A stretch of DNA of 64,000 nt, from NCBI GenBank assembly GCA_945901845.1, contig CAMDLR010000002.1, forward strand, positions 109,680 through 173,679, in the 5' to 3' direction. The position numbers and the translations under genes are program-made. The stretch is from Sediminibacterium ginsengisoli. Its GTDB lineage: Bacteria; Bacteroidota; Bacteroidia; Chitinophagales; Chitinophagaceae. Below the pieces are notes generated by a model. It was not told where the DNA came from and searched no databases. It saw only the letters and a list, made by a program, of their open reading frames with translations. Every line of letters starts with the position of its first letter. The first letter of the stretch is position 1. Shown piece after piece: positions 8,934 to 17,626 of this stretch.

Positions 8934-10673
8934 TTATTTTAACCTAATTTCTGATACGCTACAACCTTGTGGTACCATTGGAAATACATTGTCTTCTTTG
9001 CCCACCATGACTTCTAATAAGTAAGAGTCTTTACAATCCAACATTTGTTGAAGTGCCTCTTTTAAATGTTGACGATCATCCACACTATTACCTTCGATAC
9101 CATATGCTTTTACGAGCTGCACATAATCGGGACTTTGTATATCTACAAATGAATAACGCTTGTCATGAAATAATTGCTGCCACTGGCGCACCATACCTAA
9201 AAAACGGTTGTTTAAAATGAGCATCTTAACAGCTACCTGCGCCTGCATAATGGTACCAAGTTCTTGCAGTGTCATTTGAAATCCACCATCTCCAATAATG
9301 GCAACTACTTCACGGTGCGGCGCACCAAATTTGGCGCCAATAGCTGCGGGTAATGCAAAGCCCATGGTACCAAGCCCACCAGAAGTAATATTACTTTTTG
9401 ATTCATTGAATTTTGCATACCTACATGCAACCATTTGATGTTGTCCAACATCTGTTACAATGATGGCGTTGCCATTTGTTAGTTCATTTAACGCTTCCAC
9501 CACTTCGCCCATGGTTATTTCACCACTAGCAGGATGTAGCTCCTGATCAATAACAATTTCCTTTTCTTGTTTCGAATAACCATAAAATGTATTGAGCCAA
9601 TCGGTGTGTTTTTTTTCATCAACAAGTGCGGTTAACATTGGAAGCGTTTCTTTACAATCGCCCCAAACAGGTACTGTAGATTTTACATTCTTATCAATTT
9701 CAGCAGGATCAATATCAAGGTGGATGAGTTTGGCCTGCTTTGCATATTTGTCAAGCCTGCCAGTGACACGGTCATCAAAGCGCATACCAACTGCAATTAA
9801 CACATCGCACTCGTTGGTTAATACATTGGGGCCATAATTACCATGCATACCAAGCATGCCAACATTTTGTGGATGACTAGTCGGTAGTGCACTTAAACCA
9901 AGTATTGTCCATGCAGCAGGGAGTCCTGCTTTTTCTATAAAGGCTTTAAATTCTGCTTCAGCTCTTCCTAAAATAACACCTTGTCCAAAAATTACAAATG
10001 GCTTTTTGGCTTCATTAATAAGTGCAGCTGCTTCTTCGATATAAGACTTTCTTACAATTGGCTTGGGTCTATAACTACGAATATGATCGCATTTTGTATA
10101 GCCCGAATAACTAAATTTTTGTAGCTGTGCATTTTTTGCAATATCAATAAGTACCGGACCAGGCCTACCGGTGCTCGCAATAAAAAATGCTTTTGCTAAT
10201 ACTTGTGGTATTTCTGTGGCGTCTGTTACTTGATAATTCCATTTAGTAATAGGTGTTGTAATATTTATGATATCTGTTTCTTGAAATGCATCGGTACCTA
10301 GTAAATGTGCATATACTTGCCCTGTAATACAAACAAGGGGCGTACTATCAATGAGTGCATCCGCTAATCCCGTTACTAAATTAGTAGCCCCGGGCCCCGA
10401 TGTAGCAAATACCACACCTGTTCTGCCGCTGCTTCTAGCATAGCCTTGACCCGCATGAATGCCTCCTTGCTCATGGCGCACTAATATATGCTTGAGCCGG
10501 TCGTGGTAATCATAGAGTGCATCATAAATAGGCATAATGGCACCACCTGGATATCCAAAAATTGTATCCACCCCTTCTGCAATAAATGCCTCGAGTACCG
10601 CCTGCGATCCTGATATTTCTATAGGATGTTCAGGTGTAGCTAAAGATGGTTTTGTTAATTCTGCTTGCATCAT
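8934..10673 (-). CDS. ilvB: Acetolactate synthase large (catalytic) subunit
   Basis: 579 residues. The enzyme joins two pyruvates, or pyruvate and 2-oxobutanoate, with thiamine diphosphate, Mg2+ and FAD. The catalytic glutamate is in the N-terminal block VRHEQGGIHAGQGYAR; the thiamine-diphosphate motif GDGGFQMTLQELGT...NN lies in the C-terminal third (about 455-485). GYPGGAIMPIYDAL and FATSGPGATNLVTGLADA are typical of acetohydroxyacid synthases as opposed to pyruvate oxidases. Two adjacent Met codons are possible starts. It lies between ilvD (8 bases upstream) and ilvN (5 bases downstream). Confidence 0.96.
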   Translation of the reverse strand: MMQAELTKPSLATPEHPIEISGSQAVLEAFIAEGVDTIFGYPGGAIMPIYDALYDYHDRLKHILVRHEQGGIHAGQGYARSSGRTGVVFATSGPGATNLVTGLADALIDSTPLVCITGQVYAHLLGTDAFQETDIINITTPITKWNYQVTDATEIPQVLAKAFFIASTGRPGPVLIDIAKNAQLQKFSYSGYTKCDHIRSYRPKPIVRKSYIEEAAALINEAKKPFVIFGQGVILGRAEAEFKAFIEKAGLPAAWTILGLSALPTSHPQNVGMLGMHGNYGPNVLTNECDVLIAVGMRFDDRVTGRLDKYAKQAKLIHLDIDPAEIDKNVKSTVPVWGDCKETLPMLTALVDEKKHTDWLNTFYGYSKQEKEIVIDQELHPASGEITMGEVVEALNELTNGNAIIVTDVGQHQMVACRYAKFNESKSNITSGGLGTMGFALPAAIGAKFGAPHREVVAIIGDGGFQMTLQELGTIMQAQVAVKMLILNNRFLGMVRQWQQLFHDKRYSFVDIQSPDYVQLVKAYGIEGNSVDDRQHLKEALQQMLDCKDSYLLEVMVGKEDNVFPMVPQGCSVSEIRLK

Positions 10674-10681
10674 TTTAGTAT

Positions 10682-12373
10682 TTAAAGTTCATCTGTTACA
10701 CAACCCTGCGAAGCGTCTTTTACGCACTGCGCATATTTAAACAACAAACCCTTGGTTACATTTAGCTTGGGTGCTACCCATTTTGCGCGACGCGCAGCAA
10801 TGGCGTCATCATCTACTTTTAATGTCATTTTTTTAGTGGCAATATTTAATTCAATAAGATCATTGTCTTCCACGAGTGCAATTAAACCACCCACAAAAGC
10901 TTCCGGTGTAATGTGCCCTACCACAAATCCGTGCGTACCCCCACTAAAACGGCCATCCGTAATAAGTGCTACCGATTTTCCCAAGCCCGCACCAATAATA
11001 GCAGAAGTAGGTTTTAGCATTTCAGGCATTCCTGGTGCACCCCTAGGGCCTACTTGTCTTATCACCACTACATCTCCGGATTTTATACGGCCCGAATGAA
11101 TGCCTGCAATTAAGTCCTCTTCACCATCAAAAACGCGGGCTGGCCCTTCAAAGAGTTCACCTTCTTTACCACTAATTTTTGCAACAGAACCACCAGTTGC
11201 TAAATTGCCGTATAAAATTTGAAGGTGTCCTGTAGGTTTAATAGGATGCGAAAGCGGTTTGATTATTTTTTGTTCATCAAAATCTAAATCAGGAACAGAC
11301 GCTAAATTTTGGGCCATTGTTTTTCCAGTAACGGTTAAACAATCGCCATGTAACAAACCTTGTTGTAATAAATATTTCATCACAGCAGGTACGCCACCAT
11401 ACTGATGTAAATCTTGCATCAAATATTTTCCACTCGGTTTAAAATCGGCAAGTACCGGTACCTGGTCACTAATGGTTTGAAAATCGTCTTGCGTAACTAC
11501 CACACCCACACTTTTTGCCATCGCAATAATATGTAGTACGGCGTTGGTACTTCCACCAAGTACCAAAATAATCGTAATCGCATTTTCAAATGCCTTACGC
11601 GTCATAATATCTGACGGCTTAATATCTTTCTCCAATAAATGAAAAATTGCTTTTCCAGCTTCTACACATTCCTGCTTTTTTTCGGCACTTAATGCAGGAT
11701 TAGAAGAAGAATAGGGAAGACTCATACCTAGTGCTTCAATAGCTGAGGCCATGGTATTAGCAGTATACATACCACCGCATGCACCCGCCCCAGGACAAGC
11801 GTGTTGAATAATCCCTTTAAAGTCTGCTTCATCTAATTCGCCGGCTAATTTTTGACCAAGTGCTTCAAATGCAGAAACGATATTTAAATCTTGTCCTTTA
11901 TAATGACCTGGCGCAATAGTACCACCATACACCATAATAGAAGGTCTATTTAAACGACCCATCGCAATTAAGCTTCCTGGCATATTTTTATCACAACCCG
12001 GAATCGCAATAACGCCATCATAATATTGTGCACCACACACGGCTTCAATAGAATCAGCAATAACATCTCTACTCACTAGTGAATAACGCATACCAGGTGT
12101 TCCATTACTCATACCATCACTTACGCCAATGGTATTAAAAATGAGGCCTACCATATTAGCATCCCACACTCCCTTTTTAACAATCGCCGCTAAATCATTC
12201 AGGTGCATGTTACAAGTGTTACCGTCATACCCCATACTCGCAATACCTACTTGTGGTTTTGCTAAATCGGCATCTGTTAATCCAATACCGTAATACATGG
12301 CCTGCGCAGCTGGTTGCGTTGCGTCTTGGGTAAGTGTTTTACTATACTTATTTAATTCGATTGCCATATTCAT
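10682..12373 (-). CDS. ilvD: Dihydroxy-acid dehydratase
   Basis: 563 residues. It dehydrates the dihydroxy acids to the 2-oxo acids of valine/leucine and isoleucine. Cys54 (NTCNMHLND), Cys127 (PGCDKNMPG) and Cys199 ([12 protein letters not shown]) match the three iron-sulfur cluster ligands of the [2Fe-2S] IlvD/Edd family, and [15 protein letters not shown] near the C-terminus is the second family signature. The start may be the first ATG (12373) or the ATG at 12367 (MAIEL). This is the first full gene of the ilv operon. Its upstream region contains a LeuA-like mini-ORF. Confidence 0.96.
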   Translation of the reverse strand: MNMAIELNKYSKTLTQDATQPAAQAMYYGIGLTDADLAKPQVGIASMGYDGNTCNMHLNDLAAIVKKGVWDANMVGLIFNTIGVSDGMSNGTPGMRYSLVSRDVIADSIEAVCGAQYYDGVIAIPGCDKNMPGSLIAMGRLNRPSIMVYGGTIAPGHYKGQDLNIVSAFEALGQKLAGELDEADFKGIIQHACPGAGACGGMYTANTMASAIEALGMSLPYSSSNPALSAEKKQECVEAGKAIFHLLEKDIKPSDIMTRKAFENAITIILVLGGSTNAVLHIIAMAKSVGVVVTQDDFQTISDQVPVLADFKPSGKYLMQDLHQYGGVPAVMKYLLQQGLLHGDCLTVTGKTMAQNLASVPDLDFDEQKIIKPLSHPIKPTGHLQILYGNLATGGSVAKISGKEGELFEGPARVFDGEEDLIAGIHSGRIKSGDVVVIRQVGPRGAPGMPEMLKPTSAIIGAGLGKSVALITDGRFSGGTHGFVVGHITPEAFVGGLIALVEDNDLIELNIATKKMTLKVDDDAIAARRAKWVAPKLNVTKGLLFKYAQCVKDASQGCVTDEL

Positions 12374-12654
12374 TAATTTGTACGTATTAATTTTTGATAC
12401 CCCAATTGTATTTTTTTACTCGCGGTGTCGTCCCAGTTTTTCTTTGGTATTTAGCTTACAACCAGGCACTTGCTCGCCGTCCCGAAGGGTTGTATCAAAT
12501 ATGTGTACTTGTTCAGCCATGAAAAGTCTTTTCCGAATTTACCATTACTTAAATGGCCAAAAAGTGCAAAATTGGGCTTATTTTACATTGTATAAGAAGC
12601 ATTAAATGATATTAAGTAATTGATTTTCAAATACTTAATAGACCCCTAATTACC
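12374..12654. promoter_or_regulatory. Divergent intergenic region between ilvD and the 12655 gene
   Basis: This 281-base gap must hold promoters for two divergent operons and contains the LeuA-like mini-ORF. On the - strand, TAAATTCG (12541 down to 12534) is one base off the Bacteroidota -7 element TAnnTTTG and lies just before the mini-ORF start, but no well-spaced TTTG is present. On the + strand no good match was found. No T-box, hairpin terminator or BCAA-rich leader peptide could be recognised. Apart from the mini-ORF, nothing else is seen. Confidence 0.4.
12416..12520 (-). pseudogene. leuA: 34-codon ORF matching the N-terminus of 2-isopropylmalate synthase (LeuA fragment or leader ORF)
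   Basis: Read on the - strand, ATG at 12520 to TAA at 12416-12418. The peptide contains [19 protein letters not shown], the start of LeuA-type 2-isopropylmalate synthases, with the metal/substrate-binding Arg-Asp pair of TLRDGEQ intact, and it continues LNTKEKL. Similarity stops there: the last residues (GRHRE) are unlike LeuA, and nothing resembling the remaining roughly 350-500 residues follows before ilvD, 43 bases downstream. No frameshift restores the LeuA sequence. It could be the remnant of a deleted leuA, or a translated leader ORF for the ilv operon. It is not rich in Leu/Val/Ile codons, and no U-tract terminator follows, so classical attenuation is not supported. Confidence 0.8.
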
Positions 12655-14202
12655 ATGCCCAACAGGAGTACCGATACGTTATTTCAGCTGATTCAGTCGT
12701 TAGAACGCGCCGAAAAGCGTCATTTTAAGCTGTTTATGAAAACCGATGCGGTTACTGGTGACCTTAAAGTGGTACAACTCTTTGATGCCCTCGAAAAAAT
12801 GACCCATTACGACGAAGAGGTCCTTCTACAAAAAAACGATTTCATCCAAAAAAGCCAGCTTTCCAACCTAAAAGCCAGGCTATACCAAGAAGTACTTGCC
12901 AGCTTACGGGATCTTAAAAAAGACAGCAATATAGATTTACAATTACACGAGCAGTTAGATTTTGCACGTGTACTTTACAATAAGGGCCTCTATTTACAAA
13001 GCCTTAAAATATTAGATAAAGTAAAAGAGCTTGCGAAAGTAAACAACCAAGTTACCTATATATTACAAGTACTTTTTTTAGAAGAGAAAATTGAAGCCCT
13101 GCACATTACTAGAAGTATGCAGGACAGAGCCGATTTATTAACCAGCGAAGTTGATGATGTAAATTTAAAATTGGTTAGCATTGGAAAATTATCAAATATC
13201 TCGCTGCAACTTTATAGCTGGTATATAAAAAATGGGCACGCACGAAATCAAAATGACAAAGCTGCCATAGATATTTTATTCGATCCAGCATTAATGGATG
13301 CGGCTAAAGATTGTGAAGGATTTTATGAAAAGCTATACAAATACCAGTGTTACTGCTGGTATGCCTTTATTTTACAAGACTTTTTACTCTATTATAGGTA
13401 CTGTCAAAAATGGGTGGATTTATTTGAGACTGAACCAAAAATGATTGAAATTGAAACGGCGCATTATATCAAAGGGATGCACAATTTAATGAGTGCCCAC
13501 TTTGATTTACGCAACTACCATAAATTTAATGATACCATTTGTAGGTTTGAAGCCTTTACACAAACGCCTACGGTACTAGAAAATCAAAACAACAAAATAC
13601 AAACATTTGTATACCTCAACCTATCAAAAATTAATCGCCATTTCATGGAAGGTACTTTTGAAGCAGGTATTGCAAGTATTCCATCCATAGAAGAAAAATT
13701 ATCGGAGTATGAACTCTATTTAGACAGACACCGTGTGCTTGTATTTTATTACAAATTCGCATCCTTACATTTTGGCGCAGGCAATTATAGCATGAGTATC
13801 GACTACTTAAATAAAGTCATCGATTTAAAAGGTGATTTAAGAACCGATTTACGCTGTTATGCCAGACTATTACATCTTATTGCACATTACGAACTCGGAA
13901 ACTTTGAAATTTTAGAACACTTATTAAAATCAGTAACCAGGTTTATGGCTAAAATGGAAAACTTGGGTCTTGCCGAAACCGAAATTTTTAGTTTCTTAAA
14001 ACGCGCCTTCAGATTACAGCCAGATGCACTTAAACCTGCTTTTATAAAACTGTTGGAAAACCTTAAAGCAATAGAAAAAGACAAACTAGCTTCTCGTGCA
14101 TTCATGTACCTCGACGTCATTTCTTGGTTAGAAAGCAAAATAGAAGGAAAAGAAGTGCAAGATATCATCAGAGATAAATACCTTAGATCTATTAAAGAAT
14201 AA
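12655..14202 (+). CDS. Conserved helical (TPR-like) protein of unknown function
   Basis: 515 residues with no signal peptide and no membrane segment, predicted almost wholly alpha-helical. Repeating helix pairs such as LYNKGLYLQSLKILDKVKELA and FGAGNYSMSIDYLNKVIDLKG look like degenerate tetratricopeptide repeats. The N-terminus (LFQLIQSLERAEKRHFKLFMK) is distinctive. I do not recognise a named family. It is transcribed away from ilvD and lies 3 bases before the amidohydrolase gene, so the two share a transcript. A cytosolic scaffold role is only a guess from the repeat type. Confidence 0.75.
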   Translation: MPNRSTDTLFQLIQSLERAEKRHFKLFMKTDAVTGDLKVVQLFDALEKMTHYDEEVLLQKNDFIQKSQLSNLKARLYQEVLASLRDLKKDSNIDLQLHEQLDFARVLYNKGLYLQSLKILDKVKELAKVNNQVTYILQVLFLEEKIEALHITRSMQDRADLLTSEVDDVNLKLVSIGKLSNISLQLYSWYIKNGHARNQNDKAAIDILFDPALMDAAKDCEGFYEKLYKYQCYCWYAFILQDFLLYYRYCQKWVDLFETEPKMIEIETAHYIKGMHNLMSAHFDLRNYHKFNDTICRFEAFTQTPTVLENQNNKIQTFVYLNLSKINRHFMEGTFEAGIASIPSIEEKLSEYELYLDRHRVLVFYYKFASLHFGAGNYSMSIDYLNKVIDLKGDLRTDLRCYARLLHLIAHYELGNFEILEHLLKSVTRFMAKMENLGLAETEIFSFLKRAFRLQPDALKPAFIKLLENLKAIEKDKLASRAFMYLDVISWLESKIEGKEVQDIIRDKYLRSIKE

Positions 14203-14205
14203 ATT

Positions 14206-15789
14206 ATGCTTAAAAAATTAATGAGCAGCATCCTACTCGTACAAATTTGTTTTGTAGTGGGTGCCCAAATTACAAAAGCGCCACTTGTTAAAGAAGGCGA
14301 TGGTCCTTACACGCAACTAATTATTAGAGGTGTCACACTTATCAATGGTACCGGCGCCCCGCCATTTGGTCCAGTAGATATTGTGATTGAAAAAAATAGA
14401 ATTGTAAAAATTCAGAACGTTGGTAGCCCAAGCTTACCCATCAATGCTGCGCGCAGACCTGTCTTAAAAGAAGGTGGTAAAGAAATTAATTGCGATGGTA
14501 TGTATGCGATGCCAGGTCTTATTGATATGCATGGCCATATTGGCGGAAAAGAACAAGGCACTCCGGCAGAATATGTTTTTAAATTGTGGATGGCACATGG
14601 TATCACCACTATTAGAGACCCATCGGCGGGTAATGGTCTTTCGTGGGTATTAGAACATAAAATAAAATCTTTAGAAAACACCATTACTGCACCACGCATA
14701 TTTGCTTACACAGCGTTTGGACAGGGAAGTAAAACACCTATTACGAATGCAGAAGAAGCCAGAACCTGGGTAAGAGAAAATGCAAAAAATGGTGCGGATG
14801 GTATTAAATTTTTTGGTGCACCTCCACAAGTAATGGACGCTGCTATCAGAGAAAATAAAGCATTAGGACTCCGATCTACCTGTCACCACGCACAAGTCGA
14901 TGTAGCAAGATGGAATGTTGTTAATTCTGCTAAAGCTGGAATGACGAGCATGGAGCACTGGTACGGTTTACCAGAAGCTTTATTTGAAGATAAAACCATT
15001 CAAAATTTTCCTGCGGATTACAATTACAACAACGAAGAACACCGTTTTGAAGAAGCGGGAAAGTTATGGAAGCAAGCGGCCGCGCCATATACACCACACT
15101 GGAATAAAGTAATGAATGATTTATTAGCTGTAGATTTTACATTAGATCCTACTTTTAATATTTATGATGCGAACCGTGATTTACACCGTGCCCGCAGAGC
15201 CGAGTGGCATGAAAATTATACGCTTCCATCACTTTGGAAATTTTATGAACCTTCTTTTCAATCACATGGTTCTTATTGGGTTAATTGGGGAACTGAACAA
15301 GAAGTAGAATGGAAAAATAATTATAGACTATGGATGACTTTTGTAAATGAATACAAAAACAGAGGTGGCCGTGTAACTGCTGGATCTGACAATGGATTTA
15401 TTTATGAAACCTATGGCTTTGGTTATATTAGAGAATTAGAACTACTTCGTGAAGCTGGATTTCATCCACTAGAAGTAATCAGATCTGCCACCTTATATGG
15501 AGCACAAGCACTGGGTCAAGAAAAAGATTTAGGAAGTGTAGAGGTAGGTAAGTTAGCAGACATTGTGATTTTGAATGCCAACCCACTTAAAAATTTGCAA
15601 GTACTTTACGGAACCGGTGCTGTGCATTTAACACCTGACAATAAAATTACAAGAATTGGAGGCGTGCAATACACTGTTAAAGACGGTATTGTATATGACG
15701 CTAAAAAATTACTACGTGATGTAAAAAATATGGTTGACGTAGAAAAGAAAAAAACAAACTGGCAGTTAAAACAACCAGGCGTAGAATAA
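14206..15789 (+). CDS. Secreted amidohydrolase family protein
   Basis: 527 residues. A signal peptide (about residues 1-20, ending VVGAQ) sends it out of the cytoplasm. The amidohydrolase fold is clear: an N-terminal beta-sandwich (LIIRGVTLINGTGAP), the metal-binding GLIDMHGHIGG, CHHAQVDVARW and SMEHWYG supplying further His ligands, GSDNGF with the catalytic Asp, and the C-terminal GKLADIVILNANPL sandwich strand. The family includes imidazolonepropionase-like hydrolases and Xaa-Pro-type dipeptidases; the substrate is unknown. It follows the helical protein gene by 3 bases and ends at a strong hairpin. Confidence 0.85.
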   Translation: MLKKLMSSILLVQICFVVGAQITKAPLVKEGDGPYTQLIIRGVTLINGTGAPPFGPVDIVIEKNRIVKIQNVGSPSLPINAARRPVLKEGGKEINCDGMYAMPGLIDMHGHIGGKEQGTPAEYVFKLWMAHGITTIRDPSAGNGLSWVLEHKIKSLENTITAPRIFAYTAFGQGSKTPITNAEEARTWVRENAKNGADGIKFFGAPPQVMDAAIRENKALGLRSTCHHAQVDVARWNVVNSAKAGMTSMEHWYGLPEALFEDKTIQNFPADYNYNNEEHRFEEAGKLWKQAAAPYTPHWNKVMNDLLAVDFTLDPTFNIYDANRDLHRARRAEWHENYTLPSLWKFYEPSFQSHGSYWVNWGTEQEVEWKNNYRLWMTFVNEYKNRGGRVTAGSDNGFIYETYGFGYIRELELLREAGFHPLEVIRSATLYGAQALGQEKDLGSVEVGKLADIVILNANPLKNLQVLYGTGAVHLTPDNKITRIGGVQYTVKDGIVYDAKKLLRDVKNMVDVEKKKTNWQLKQPGVE

Positions 15790-15800
15790 AATAGATTGGA

Positions 15801-15853
15801 GCAGCTATTGAAAGCCTGCCGTTTTATTCGGCATAAATACTTTCAATAGCTGC
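15801..15853. terminator. Two-way hairpin between the amidohydrolase and acyl-CoA synthetase genes
   Basis: GCAGCTATTGAAAG (15801-15814) is the exact inverted copy of 15840-15853, and a nested GCCG/CGGC stem (15818-15821 with 15829-15832) with a 7-base loop lies inside. The right arm is coding sequence: it encodes part of the last dozen codons of the acyl-CoA synthetase on the - strand, and the stop codon is in the inner loop. Position between two converging genes fits a shared terminator, although the U-tracts are poor on both sides. Confidence 0.65.
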
Positions 15854-17611
15854 TTTACAATTTTCCATCACCACTTTTCGCTTAAGGCTTAATTTAGGCG
15901 TCATTTCTCCAGACTCTACCGTCCATTCTTTATCCAGTAACGCAAACTTTTTAACCTGCTCTACGTGGTTAAAAAAAGTATTGTATTCGGCTATAACACT
16001 GTTGTATAGTTCAATGACTACCGGATGTGCAACAGCAGCTGCGTTTGAAGTGTAGGCAATGCCCTCTTCTTCCATCCAGCTTTTTAGCGTTCCAAAAGAA
16101 GGTACAATAAGTGCCCCTACAAATTTACGATCGGCACCTACCACCATAAACTGCTCAATAAACTGGCTTTCTTTACATTTGTTTTCGATGGGTTGCGGTG
16201 CAACATATTTCCCACCACTGGTTTTAAATAATTCTTTTTTGCGATCGGTAATTTTTAAGAAAATATCGTTTTCAAAAACACCTATATCGCCGGTATGCAG
16301 CCATCCATTTATCACGGCTTCTGCTGTTAAATCAGGGCGTTTGTAATAACCGACCATTACACTTTCGCCAGCTACACATATTTCACCATCCGCTTCAATT
16401 TTAACTTGAATGCCATTAATAACAGGTCCAACGGTACCAAATTTTGTGCCGCCTTTTGTTTTTCGGTTCACACTAATCACCGGACTATTTTCGGTAGGTC
16501 CATAACCTTCAAAAACAGGAATTTTTGCCGCATTAAATATGCGGAGTAATTTAACCTGACAAGCAGCACCACCCGTAACAATAAAAGAAACGTTACCGCC
16601 TAGTGCTTCACGCCACTTTGTAAAAATAAGTTTATTGGCAATGGCTAATTGCAAGTTGTACCAAAAACCGCCACTTTGTATATTATCATATTTTTCGCCA
16701 AGTGCTACCGCCCAAAAAAATAATTTTTTCTTGATGCCTTTTTGCTCGGCACCCTTTGCCATTATTTTTTCAAATACTTTTTCAAGTAAACGAGGAACCG
16801 TCGTAAATCCATCCGGCTTAATTTCTTTTAAATTATCACCAATGGTTTCGAGGCTTTCGGCGTAATATATAGAAATGCCACTGTACAAATAAATGTACGT
16901 AACCATTTTTTCAAAAATATGGTTGAGGGGTAAAAAGCTAAGCACTTTTGAATCAGGTGCGTCTTCAAAAGGAAAACTGTCTTTTGAAAACATCACATTG
17001 CTATAAATATTTTGATGGCTGAGCATCACACCTTTAGGCACACCTGTTGTACCTGATGTATAAATAATAGTAGCTAACTGTGTAACCGGAATTGATTTTT
17101 TAATTTGTGCCACTTCATCTAGGAGTGCTGGTGTTGCTTTTGCAGTGAGATCGCTCCAATGTGTAGCTCCTTCAATGGTATCAAACGTAAAAATTCCTTT
17201 GATAGAGGGCACTTTTGATACAACAGATTTTACTTTTTCGTATAATTCTAGGTTACTTACAAAAATGTATTGTACCGCCGCGTCGTTTAAAATAAATTCA
17301 ACCTCAATGGGGTTGGTAGTAGGATACAACGGAACTAGAATGGCGCCAATTTGCTGCGCAGCTAAATCGGTAAAAACCCACTCTGGTCTATTGCCACTCA
17401 TGATGGCAATTTTATCACTCCCTTCTGGTGTAAAATCTTTTCCAGAAATACCTAATGACAAAAGTCCAGCACTTAGTTTGTTTACGGTAGCAGCAACAGT
17501 AGCAGTACTATAAGGGGTCCAAACACCTTTTTCTTTAGCAGCAAGCATATCCTTTTTAGGAAAATTAGCTAGCTGGTGATCGAGGCAATCAAACAGTCGT
17601 TTCATATGCAT
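15824..17611 (-). CDS. Long-chain fatty-acid-CoA ligase (AMP-forming)
   Basis: 595 residues. It activates fatty acids with ATP and CoA. The adenylate-forming motifs are clear: YTSGTTGVPKGVMLSH (P-loop-like A3), GYGPTENSPVIS (A5), GWLHTGDIG (A7) and ITDRKKELFKTSGGKYVAPQPIEN (A8 with the mobile lysine region). The overall type is like the FadD15/FAA1 group of bacterial long-chain enzymes. The start may be the first ATG or the one at 17605 (MKRLF). It is the last gene of a - strand run that begins with DUF502, and its 3' end forms one arm of the terminator hairpin. Confidence 0.92.
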   Translation of the reverse strand: MHMKRLFDCLDHQLANFPKKDMLAAKEKGVWTPYSTATVAATVNKLSAGLLSLGISGKDFTPEGSDKIAIMSGNRPEWVFTDLAAQQIGAILVPLYPTTNPIEVEFILNDAAVQYIFVSNLELYEKVKSVVSKVPSIKGIFTFDTIEGATHWSDLTAKATPALLDEVAQIKKSIPVTQLATIIYTSGTTGVPKGVMLSHQNIYSNVMFSKDSFPFEDAPDSKVLSFLPLNHIFEKMVTYIYLYSGISIYYAESLETIGDNLKEIKPDGFTTVPRLLEKVFEKIMAKGAEQKGIKKKLFFWAVALGEKYDNIQSGGFWYNLQLAIANKLIFTKWREALGGNVSFIVTGGAACQVKLLRIFNAAKIPVFEGYGPTENSPVISVNRKTKGGTKFGTVGPVINGIQVKIEADGEICVAGESVMVGYYKRPDLTAEAVINGWLHTGDIGVFENDIFLKITDRKKELFKTSGGKYVAPQPIENKCKESQFIEQFMVVGADRKFVGALIVPSFGTLKSWMEEEGIAYTSNAAAVAHPVVIELYNSVIAEYNTFFNHVEQVKKFALLDKEWTVESGEMTPKLSLKRKVVMENCKAAIESIYAE

Positions 17612-17626
17612 GGCAGCAGGTTTAAA

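Noticed and set aside
12374..12654. T-box or attenuator for the ilv operon
   Set aside because: No BCAA-codon-rich leader, no T-box AGGGTGGNACCGCG motif and no hairpin with a U-tract was found before ilvD.
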